Below, piece after piece: positions 1-9,360 of a DNA stretch of 64,000 nt. The notes below the pieces were generated by a model, which was not told the origin of the DNA, did not search any database, and saw only the letters and a list, made by a program, of their open reading frames with translations. This DNA comes from Gautieria morchelliformis (lineage: Eukaryota > Basidiomycota > Agaricomycetes > Gomphales > Gomphaceae). A program made the translations under genes and the position numbers. Position 1 is the stretch's first letter. The number at the start of each line of letters is the position of its first letter. Location: assembly GCA_015179125.1 (NCBI GenBank), contig WHVA01000379.1:50225-114224 (forward strand), written 5' to 3'.

Positions 1-1
1 A

Positions 2-3000
2 GCCTCCGCACGAGCTGAGGGCTGTGTTGACCCCATTCGTGCGACAAACGAGGTTAAACTCAACGCATCCGCTCTTTCGTCCTCCGACTCTCTCTCTGTT
101 CCGCTCACTTCCGACACCATTTCCGCACCCCCGTTTACAGCATTGGTCGACTCCGGTTCGACTCATTGTTTCCTCGATTCCGACTTTGTTTTGAAACATA
201 AACTTCCGTCCCGCAACATTCCGACTATTCCGCTCCGCCTTTTCGACGGGTCTTCCAACACGGGAATTTCCCAAGTTGTGGATCTGTCTATCCGTTTCGC
301 TACTGGGGACAACCATGAAGTTACGTTTTACGTTACTCCGCTAGATGCTAGCTGTTCCGTTGTACTAGGACACAATTGGCTCACCCGATATAATCCGTCG
401 ATTAACTGGGCATTGGGTCAAATACAGTTCCGTACCCCGGATCAACCTCCGTCTATTCCGACGTCGTCCGCAAAGATGGCTCAGGCCTCTTCCGCAACTC
501 CGCTCGTGGATTCAGTTCCGCACTCCGGTCCCGCTTTAGCACCTCCGCCCCTCGAAGCTCCTCGAATTGCGCTCGTTTCCGCCACCGCTTTCCGCGTATT
601 GCAACGGCAAGATGATACGACCGTCTTCCAGCTTCACCTCTCCGATTCGGCTTCAGTCAAGGCTCGTTCCGCCTCGACTTCCGCTCCGGTCGACATGAGC
701 TCAGTTCCGGACGAATATCGTGACTTCCCGGACGTGTTCAATAAGGCCAAAGCCGACAAACCTGCTGAACATCGACCTTACGACTTGAAGATAGATTTGG
801 AAGAAGGAGCATCTCCGCCCCTTGGACCGATCTACTCTCTTTCGCAAAGTGAACTCCTAACTCTCCGAGAGTTCGTCGATGAACATCTCAACATGGGCTT
901 TATCCGCCCTTCGCTGTCTCCGCACGGCGCTCCGGTCCTCTTCGTCAAGAAGAAGGATGGATCTCTCCGCCTCTGCGTCGATTTCCGCGGACTCAATGCC
1001 CTCACTAAAAAGGACAAATATCCGCTTCCGCGCATTTCCGATTTACTCGACACTCCCCGCAGGGCGAAGATCTACACCAAAATTGACCTCCGGCACGCTT
1101 ATCACCTTGTCCGCATCCGGGAAGGTGACGAGTGGAAAACCACCTTCCGCACCCGCTACGGCGCTTTTGAGTGGGTTGTCATGCCTTTTGGTCTAACCAA
1201 TGCTCCCGCCGCTTTTCAGCGATTCATGAACGACGTATTTTCCGACCTCCTCGACGTATGCGTCCTAGTCTACATTGACGACATCCTCATCTATTCCGAC
1301 ACACCGGAAAAACATCGGGAACATGTCCGCGAAGTACTCCGCCGTCTACGCAAACATCATCTCTATGCAAAAGCAGAGAAATGCGAATGGCATCGCGACA
1401 CGGTCGAATACCTCGGCTACATCCTCTCTCCAACAGGTCTTACCATGGCAGAGGACAAGGTCAAGGCAATTCAAGAGTGGCCGGAACCCCGACGTGTTAA
1501 GGATGTGCAGTCTTTCCTTGGCTTCGCCAACTTTTACCGGCGTTTCATTTATAATTTTTCCGACATTACTGTTCCGCTCACGCGTCTCACCAGGAAGGGT
1601 GCCCCATGGAATTTCACACCGGAATGCCGTTCCGCATTTGAAGCTCTCAAATCGGCCTTCACCACGGCTCCCATACTCGGTTTCTGGATTCCTGATGCCC
1701 AACTTGTACTCGAAACCGACGCTTCTGACTACGCGCTAGCCGCCATTCTTTCCATCATTTCACCCGATGACGGAGAAATTCATCCGATCGCCTTTCATTC
1801 CCGCACCTTTTCCGCCCCGGAACTCAACTACGACGTCCACGATAAGGAACTACTTGCGATTTTCGAAGCCTTCAAAATCTGGAGACATTACCTCGAAGGT
1901 CCAACTTATCCGATCGACGTTGTAACGGATCATAAGAACCTTGAGTATTTTGCAACCACTAAGATTTTGACTCGCCGTCAAGTCCGCTGGTCTGAATACC
2001 TCTCACAGTTCAACATGGTGATCCGTTTCCGCCCCGGAAAGCTCGGAGCAAAACCCGACGCACTCACTAGACGTTGGGACGTCTACCCAAAAGAGGGAAG
2101 TAGCGACTATGCCAGCGTTAACCCGCACAATTTCCGCCCAGTATTCTCCACTGAGCAACTGGCATCGTCCCTGCGTGCCACAGCATTGCAGTTTCCACTA
2201 CTCCGCGCCTCAATGATTATGGACACCGAGTCTCTCCATTCCGACATCCGTTCCGCACTCCGTTCCGACCCCACCTCCGCAGCCCACCTCGATGACCCCA
2301 CCAGTCCTGGATGGTCCCTCGATTCCGACGGATTTCTCCGGTACAAGTCCCGGATTTACGTTCCGGACAACAACGATCTACGACTTCGCGTACTCCAGCA
2401 AAGCCACGATCATCCGCTCTCAGGACACCAAGGCCAGAACAAGACCCTCGACATAATCCGACGTACCTATACTTGGCCTCTCCTCCGCACGATGGTCCAA
2501 GACTACTGCAAGTCATGCACCACCTGTATGCGAGCCAAGCCTCAACGTCACAAACCCTACGGCCTCCTGAAGCAACTTCCGATCCCGGAACAACCGTGGA
2601 ATTCGATATCCATGGATTTCATTGAGAAACTTCCTAAGTCATCCGGCTATGATACCATTCTAGTGATCGTTGACCGCCTCACAAAGCAGTCCATCTTTAT
2701 TCCAACCTACGACACCATAACTTCCGCCCAGCTCGCACAGCTCTTTGTGCTCCACGTCTTTTCCAAGCACGGAATCCCTTCCCATGTCACTTCCGACCGT
2801 GGATCCGAATTCGTGTCCTCCTTTTTCCGCACACTCGGCAAGGCTCTCGACATGAAGCTCCACTTCACTTCCGGTTATCACCCCGAAGGAGACGGACAAA
2901 CGGAACGTACTAATCAGACCCTTGAGCAGTATCTCCGCGTCTATTGCAACTACCAACAGAGCAATTGGTCCGACCTTCTTCCGCTCGCGGAATTTGCCTA

Positions 3001-3691
3001 CAACAACGCGCCTTCCGCTACCACCGGAATTTCACCCTTCTATGCCAACAAGGGCTACCACCCGAATCTCGCCATCCACCCTGAACGCGACCTCGCCTCT
3101 GCAAGAGCCCGAGATTTCGTTGTGGAACTTGACGACCTTCACCAGCACCTCCGAGAGAACATTACCGCTGCCCAGAAGAGATACCAAACTTCCGCCGATC
3201 GGAAACGCCTTCCGCAACCGGCATTCGAGATAGGCGACCAAGCCTTTGTCAAAGCGGAAAACTTCCGCACCACTCGCCCCTCGAAGAAGCTCTCTGAGAA
3301 ATACCTCGGTCCTTACGAAATCATCGCTAAGGCCGGCAGTCGTTCTTTCACCCTCAGACTTCCTGACAATATGCGCGCAGTACATCCGGTATTCCATGTC
3401 TCCATGCTTGAACCCGCAGTTCCGAATACAATTCCGAATCGAGAACAACCTCCGCCTCCGCCAGTCGTCATTGACGGAGAACCGGAATATGAGATTTCGG
3501 AAATTCTCAACTCCAAGCTCGACAGAAGATACCGCTGCCAACTCCAGTACCTAGTCAAGTGGGCAGGCTATGAAAACACTGACGAAGAGACTTCGTGGAT
3601 TTCCGCCACGGAACTTGACCACGCCTCTGACCTCGTCTCTGACTTTCACAAGTCATATCCTGATAAGCCTGGCCCCGTTTCCGCGCCCTAG
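2..3691 (+). CDS. Chromovirus gag-pol polyprotein (3' part)
   Basis: The frame is already open at base 2, so the true start lies upstream. In order it shows an aspartic protease (LVDSGSTHCFLD, about 140-175), reverse transcriptase with the YIDDILIYS catalytic box (about 1275), RNase H (TDASDYALAAIL, about 1720), the integrase HHCC zinc finger (about 2410-2530), the integrase DDE core with SDRGSEF and GQTERTNQ (about 2600-2930), and a C-terminal chromodomain (YLVKWAGYENTDEETSW, about 3550-3600). The chromodomain places it among chromoviruses, which use it to target chromatin marks. The product acts in cytoplasmic particles and then in nuclear integration. No interruption is visible within the window. 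Confidence 0.95.
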   Translation, partial: ASARAEGCVDPIRATNEVKLNASALSSSDSLSVPLTSDTISAPPFTALVDSGSTHCFLDSDFVLKHKLPSRNIPTIPLRLFDGSSNTGISQVVDLSIRFATGDNHEVTFYVTPLDASCSVVLGHNWLTRYNPSINWALGQIQFRTPDQPPSIPTSSAKMAQASSATPLVDSVPHSGPALAPPPLEAPRIALVSATAFRVLQRQDDTTVFQLHLSDSASVKARSASTSAPVDMSSVPDEYRDFPDVFNKAKADKPAEHRPYDLKIDLEEGASPPLGPIYSLSQSELLTLREFVDEHLNMGFIRPSLSPHGAPVLFVKKKDGSLRLCVDFRGLNALTKKDKYPLPRISDLLDTPRRAKIYTKIDLRHAYHLVRIREGDEWKTTFRTRYGAFEWVVMPFGLTNAPAAFQRFMNDVFSDLLDVCVLVYIDDILIYSDTPEKHREHVREVLRRLRKHHLYAKAEKCEWHRDTVEYLGYILSPTGLTMAEDKVKAIQEWPEPRRVKDVQSFLGFANFYRRFIYNFSDITVPLTRLTRKGAPWNFTPECRSAFEALKSAFTTAPILGFWIPDAQLVLETDASDYALAAILSIISPDDGEIHPIAFHSRTFSAPELNYDVHDKELLAIFEAFKIWRHYLEGPTYPIDVVTDHKNLEYFATTKILTRRQVRWSEYLSQFNMVIRFRPGKLGAKPDALTRRWDVYPKEGSSDYASVNPHNFRPVFSTEQLASSLRATALQFPLLRASMIMDTESLHSDIRSALRSDPTSAAHLDDPTSPGWSLDSDGFLRYKSRIYVPDNNDLRLRVLQQSHDHPLSGHQGQNKTLDIIRRTYTWPLLRTMVQDYCKSCTTCMRAKPQRHKPYGLLKQLPIPEQPWNSISMDFIEKLPKSSGYDTILVIVDRLTKQSIFIPTYDTITSAQLAQLFVLHVFSKHGIPSHVTSDRGSEFVSSFFRTLGKALDMKLHFTSGYHPEGDGQTERTNQTLEQYLRVYCNYQQSNWSDLLPLAEFAYNNAPSATTGISPFYANKGYHPNLAIHPERDLASARARDFVVELDDLHQHLRENITAAQKRYQTSADRKRLPQPAFEIGDQAFVKAENFRTTRPSKKLSEKYLGPYEIIAKAGSRSFTLRLPDNMRAVHPVFHVSMLEPAVPNTIPNREQPPPPPVVIDGEPEYEISEILNSKLDRRYRCQLQYLVKWAGYENTDEETSWISATELDHASDLVSDFHKSYPDKPGPVSAP

Positions 3692-3814
3692 TCAATTCCG
3701 ACCCCACTTCCGATACCCCCATTTCTTACGGTTCTTAAGTCACACACATTTCCGACTAATTTTCCATTATGATTTCCGACACTTCAAGAAACTATGTTAC
3801 AAGTTATTCGACCC

Positions 3815-5046
3815 CTACTCCTCCCTCATTGTTTCCGCCTCTTCCTTCTCCGCTTCCGCACCCTCTTCCGCATGCCCCATCGGCACACTCACCAACTCTG
3901 TCTCCACCCTCGAATCCACCACCTGGCTCGGACCCGCTTCCACACCATCCTCCTCCTGCATCCGCCACTCCATTCGTTCCCGGAGCATATTGTTCCGCCA
4001 CTGGAACTCCCGCTTGATCTGCTCCACAACCGTCGACAAAACCGTCATCTGGTTCTGGAAGCTCAACAGCTGTTGCTGTTGAACCGCGGACATCTCCTCG
4101 AGCGTATTCCGAATCCCGCGCTGGGATCTCCGGATACCCCTCAGACACTCTGCAATGTCGAGCAGAGGCGACATGTCAGCCTTCCCGGTCGCCGGAACCC
4201 CTTCCGCCGTCTTTTTCCCGCTCGACCTTGGTTTCGACTTAGGGGTTTCTGGCCCCTCGGTCTCGACTCTCCGCCTTTTCCGCTCCACCCTCGCGGAACA
4301 GCCGTCCACGACGCACCGCCTCTTCTTGTTGCGGCACCGTTCACAGGCGGTTTCCCGCGGATTTTCTGACCAGACGCATTCTAGTCCTTTTACCTCGCAG
4401 GTGTCACAGGGCGCCTTTTCTTCTTCCCCGTCCCTTGTCTTCCGTTTCCGGGTCGCGGGATTCTCCGGCCCCAACTCCCGGAGGTCGACAATGCGGGCCA
4501 TCTTGTTCTTCCTGGCCTGTTGAAATTCGTCCGCCCTCCTTTTCCGATCCGCCACAAGGTTCACAACAGGAACTACTTCCTGTTGTTTTCCCTTCCCTTC
4601 AGGAGACGGCGTGTTTTCCGCCGTGTCTTCTGACTCCGGTTCGGAATCGGATTCAACGATTATTTTCTACCAAGTTTTTTTCAGTCAGTCTCGGGATGAG
4701 GCTCAGACCCTTTCCGACTCACCCGGGATTGTTCCGTTTTCTCCGCCACGGCCTTGTTTTCCGCAGCCTTTTGGGCCGCATCCCGTTTCCGCTGTTCTTC
4801 GCGGACGCGCGATTCCTCCTCGCGACGTTTGCGGTCACGCTCCTCCTTCTCTTTCCGCTCCCGTTCCAGACGCTCCTGTTCCTCACGCTCTTTCTCTTTG
4901 CGCTCCTCCTCCAGACGCTCTTTCTCCTTCCGCGCCGCTTCCTCGGCCTCGCGTTTTTCGGCCAACTCCTTTTGCGCGAGCATGTCAGCAAAGTGTGCTT
5001 TCATCTCAGCACTGGTCATTTTGGAGAAGTCGACTGGAGTGCTCAT
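3815..5046 (-). CDS. Antisense accessory gene: coiled coil plus Cys-cluster protein
   Basis: This gene lies between pol and the 3' LTR and runs against the retroelement. The N-terminal block (5046 to about 4720) opens MSTPVDFSKMTSAEMKAHFA and becomes a long Glu/Lys/Arg-rich coiled coil. The second block (about 4670 to 3815) is acidic, then shows a Cys cluster (CDTCEVKGLECVW ... CERCRNKKRRC) resembling the binuclear zinc-cluster pattern of fungal DNA-binding proteins, then a basic stretch and a second helical, Gln-rich coiled coil. The blocks are separated by a probable short intron with GTGAGT and TAG borders near 4,670-4,720. The role is unknown; a DNA- or chromatin-binding helper of the element is an inference. 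The regular coding pattern on this strand argues against chance. Confidence 0.75.
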
Positions 5047-5168
5047 GATGGACTAAACAGAAGACGCGTCTTGTTTCCCGCCTATATTTCAAACTCCGAC
5101 GCGTTTGTTCACAGGTCACGTGATTCCGACTTGTGGTCTCGCGGGGCTCGACCTTAGAAGGGAGATAC

Positions 5169-5838
5169 TGTTACGACCGTTCATTTCCGACTCCCGATCC
5201 TCAGTTCCGCCCCTCCAATAGCTCCGCACAACGTTCCGCCCCTCCGACATTTCCGACATTCCGCCCCTTGTACATTTCCCTTGTTCTTTCGACTCTATTA
5301 CTCGGACCCACCGGACCCACCTCGCCATCCATCAAAAACATATATCCGGTCACCCTTGTAGTTCGTTGTCAGATATGTTCTTCCGACCCCTTGTTCTTTG
5401 CCATTGTTCTACCTTACCCTGAACCCCCCTTGTAGTCCCATTGTTCCCAATTAGTTAGTTCCCACACATTGTACTCGACTTCCGCTTCCTCCGGAATTTG
5501 CTTAGTACAACACCATTACTTGTTGCTCTGCGCTTTGTATAAAAACCCCCTCATGTATGTCTGTTATTCTGCAATCAGATAATCACCTTCGATACTTGAT
5601 TTCCTTCGCTCCATCTCCTGTTCTTAGCACAGCGAGTCTAGCTCGATCTCAGTCTCTCCGTCTTCCGCTTTCCGCCTCGGTTCCGACTCAAGTTCCGACC
5701 AAACCTTTGGCTCAGTACTTTCCGACTTCCGACTCATTTCCGAAATACCTAGGACGATAGTTCATTGGGGGCGCAACCTATAAGTTGAAGCCGCTGTCCT
5801 TTCCAGTTCTGACTTAGTGGAAATCTCGATACGTAACA
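5169..5838 (+). repeat. 3' LTR of the chromovirus
   Basis: The repeat opens TGTTACG and ends CGTAACA, a perfect 7-bp terminal inversion with the expected TG...CA ends. A purine tract (agaagggagatac, 5155-5168) of polypurine-primer type precedes it. A TATA-like motif (tataaaaa, near 5537) lies inside, consistent with a promoter in the LTR. The partner LTR is outside the window, so the match was not tested directly. Confidence 0.85.
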
Positions 5839-8509
5839 GAGTTAGGTTTTGTGTCGAAAGGTAGACGCGGTCGTTGGCCACGTACCTGTCGCTCGCCATA
5901 TGTTTCTTATTTGCGTGAAATGTTTGCGTCACTCAATGCTCTATGATTGCATCGCATGCCGCCATCAGGTTCCATTTTGCCTGATGTGCGAACCGGGCCA
6001 CCCCCTTGAACGGGGTGTCTGCGGCTATGGGGAGGTCTATCCGCGGCATATAGCCGTGGATCAGCTCGAAAGGAGCAAACCCTGTGGTCGCACTGACGTT
6101 GCTGTTGAGGGCGACCTCAACCATTGGGCATTTCACTGCCCAATCCTTCTGATCGTCTCTGACGACCGCGCACAATATCTGGCCGATCGAGCGGTTTGCC
6201 TGCTCAGTTGCTCCATCCGTTTGTGGATGGAAGGCAGTTGACATGAGGAGCTTAGTCCCCATGAGTCGCTGGAGTTCACGCCAGAAGATCGACGTGAACT
6301 TTGAGTCTCTGTCTGAGACGATGGAGTCGGGAACTCCGTGCAGTCGGATGACCTCCTTCAGAAACAGCCAGGCTACTACCTTGGCTGACACGCTTGTCGT
6401 GGTTGGCACGAGGTGTACGAGCGACATTAGTCGGTCGATGACTACCATCAGGTAGTCGCAGTCGTTGGATTTGGGCAGGGGCCCCATGAAGTCGATGCCA
6501 ATCGACTGCCACGGCCTATCCGGAATGGGTAGGCTGTGTAGTAGGCCTTTGGGCCGTTGTGGCCCGGTTTTCGTCAGCTGACACCTCGTGCACGATGTGC
6601 AGAACGCTTCTATGTCTGGGTTCATGCCCGGCCACCAATATGCTCTTCGAACTACGTTCGAAGTCTTCAGATGGCCGTAGTGGCCGACTATCTGATGTGC
6701 CCGATCGATGATAATTTCGATCAGCCTCCTTCCCCCTTGAAGAACAGAGCGGGGGACGGCAATGACGTCTCTCTTGAGCTGATTCTTCGTCCAGGTCAGC
6801 CCATCCCGGATCCCGAATCTTGGGTGCACGTCCGGGTGCGCCATGATCTTTGTGAACATGGTGTCCCTATGGTACGCGTCTTGTAGGACCTTAGACAGGT
6901 CTACGCCTTGCTCAACGATCCCGCGCAGGGGTGTGCCGTCATTCCCTGCGGCGATGGCTCTGACGTCATCATCGTCGTCGCTGGACGCGGCGACGTTTGC
7001 GGGCTCTGGTGAGCCCTCGTTTAATGCAGCGGCTTCCGTTACTCCCGCCTCTGTCTTCTCAGCGAGGCGTTTAGAGCGTCTTGTCGCCGCTGTTCGCAGC
7101 TCGACATACCGGTCGGTGGGCAATAACTCACCGTCCGGATCTAAACGCGCATCCGCATTCACGAAGACGTGGTCCAGGTGATTGTCATCACTCGTGTCGC
7201 TCTCGTAGCAGCACGACAGGCAGTCCGCTACCTTGTTCTCTACACCATCAACATGAACGGTGTTGAAATTGAACCGTGAGAGAAACTCCCACCATCTGAC
7301 CTGTCAGTCAGATAGGCTCTTTTGGGTCTCGAAGTACTCGAGTCCCTTGTGGTCTGTGACGAGGGTGAACCTTCGCCCCAGCAGTTTGTCCTCCCATTTC
7401 ATGAGAGCCTCGAGCACCGCGATAGTCTCGTGCTCGTGAGTCCGGTAGTGTTGCTGAGCAACACTGAACTTCTTTGACAAGAAGCCGGCTGGTCGACAAG
7501 TTTTCCAGTCAGGACCTTGGCCGTAGACCGCACTGACGCCGGCTTTTGATCCGTCGGTGATCACCCAGATCAGCTCTGGGCACCTTGCATCTACTGGACG
7601 CAGGATCGGGGCCTTACAGGCCAATGCCTTAATGCTTTGCCAGCATTTGTCGAGCAGTGGCGTCCGTGTGAATGGACGGTTATTACGCGCACAGCCCGAT
7701 AGCGGGGTGGTATATGCGCTAACATCCGGCATGTAGTGTGCCAGATACTGTACGAGCCCAAGCAAACGCTGGACGTCGTTGAACGTCTGTGGCCTGCGCC
7801 ACTCGCGGATGCGTTGCATCTTATCCTCGTCGGCATGTACCCCTCGGCCATCGATCGTATGGCCGAGGCACTCCATTCGGATGGAGTAGAGGTCCACCTT
7901 TTTCTTGCTCAGAAAGAGGTGGTTCTTCCTTAGTCTGTCAAAGACGATGTAGAGGTGTTCTTCATGCTCTTGTATTGAGAGCGAGAATATGAAGATGTCG
8001 TCCATGTATACATGGACGAAGCGACCTATGCAGTCGCGGAAAATGGCTGTCATCAGCCGTTGGAATGTTGATGGGGTGTTACAGTCCCCCATCTGTATCA
8101 CTGCTCCTGAAGGTGCCGAGGATCGTGGCAAAGGCTGTCTGTGCTACGTGATCTGGATGGATCCGGATCTGCTCGTATGCTTCTGACATATTGAGTTTAG
8201 TTCGATATTGGCAGCGAGCCATGTCGCTGCGTATGATATCCTGATCCGGGAAGGGCATGACGTCCTTCACCATGTTTTCGTTCTGCTGGCGCAGATCGAA
8301 GACGGTTCTTAACGTACCGTTCTTCTTCGGCACACACAGCATGGGCACTGCCTGCTGCGCTACTGCCGGAATCCACCACTTTGCAGTGGTGTATCGTTCT
8401 ATCTTTGCTGACAGTTCCTCTCGGAAGTGTTCGGGGCATTTCGGTAGTCGATACCGCATGTGCTTGTTGGGATCGATGAGGTTGATCTCATGGTTGATCT
8501 CCCGTAGTG

Positions 8510-9360
8510 GCGGGAGTTCTAATTTGACCAATGCATCCCAGACTTCTTTTGCTGTATGTCTCTTCTGTAGCATCAGGGCTAGTGACTCTGACACTGAGAC
8601 GATTATTTGGGTTTTTGCCTGTCCTTCTCTGGCAAGATATTTCTCCAGCTTCTCCTCAGCCTTCTCTATCTGAGTTTCCTCAGCTTCTGTGAGAATATGG
8701 CCTGGGGGCATGACTGGAGGATCAGGAGGTCGAATGGCTCTCCCTTCTATATGCCTGAGTAGATTTTTGGACTCAAAATAACTTGTGAGAGTAGCTCGCC
8801 ACAGAGGCCAATTACTTCCATCTGTTGCAAGCTTCTCCACACCCAAAAGCTTCTGCGAAGTGTCTGCGGGGCCCATAACCCTTGTTAGCAACTAGGGGCT
8901 ATGGCAGGGAAGGTTCGGTAGAGTTCTTAGAAAGCTAAAATCAAATACACTCTCTCAGTGAATTTATTGTCACTGATGTATTAATACAATACCTAAAATC
9001 AAATACACTACATGATTTTCAGTCAACATGCTATGTAAATATGAAAGATACTACTCGCCTCTCTCAGTGAATTTATTGTCACTGAGAGAGGAGTGTAATC
9101 CTGTCTCAGAAGGCATATACTTGCACCCGGCCCTTTAGCGCCCAAGGGCTCGCGCGTCGAAGTCATTTCAAACTCCGCTGGGTGCAGCCGCCTATGAAAA
9201 TAGAAATAACAGAATGGAATGGAGAGATAGGGAGTGGCTAGAAAATTTCGAAAATAAACAAGGGAATGGATGCATGATACAAGAACAGTATGAGAAAATA
9301 TTGAAACACCACACAATAAATTGAATATATTATGCTTGATTTTGGTGCAGGAGCATAAAT
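8510..9360 (-). mobile_element. Ty1/copia fragment nested in the gypsy fossil
   Basis: On the minus strand this reads as copia gag: GVEKLATDGSNWPLWRATL and the TAKEVWDALVKL block match the copia element at 14 kb in style. It is preceded by the leader motif ggttatgggccccgcag that also follows the 5' LTR of that element. The AT-rich stretch 8,900-9,360 contains repeated and palindromic units and is probably LTR remnant. Gypsy reverse transcriptase follows directly at about 8,515, so the copia piece replaced or split the host element there. It is incomplete and fossil. Confidence 0.7.
9058..9091. repeat. 12-bp hairpin arm pair in copia LTR remnant
   Basis: CCTCTCTCAGTG and its exact reverse complement CACTGAGAGAGG flank a 10-base loop. 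Part of the same motif recurs near 8,957-8,975. A similar CTCAGTG/CACTGAG hairpin is present in the LTRs of the other copia element at 13.8 and 18.3 kb. Confidence 0.85.

Larger units (their letters stand above)
1..5838 (+). mobile_element. Ty3/gypsy chromovirus, 3' portion with 3' LTR
   Basis: This is an LTR retrotransposon entering from the left edge. It has protease, reverse transcriptase, RNase H, integrase and chromodomain in gypsy order, then an antisense gene, a purine-rich tract just before 5169 and a 670-bp LTR ending at 5838. The pol frame visible here looks whole. The bases right after 5838 continue, on the other strand, the C-terminal integrase region of a second gypsy element, so this element jumped into that one. 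The 5' LTR and most of gag lie outside the window, so age cannot be judged from LTR divergence. The uninterrupted frame suggests it is the youngest retroelement here. Confidence 0.93.

Noticed and set aside
5133-5760. Short plus-strand frames in the chromovirus LTR
   Set aside because: They lie wholly within the LTR, have repetitive Ser/Pro content driven by the TTCCG bias and no family resemblance.
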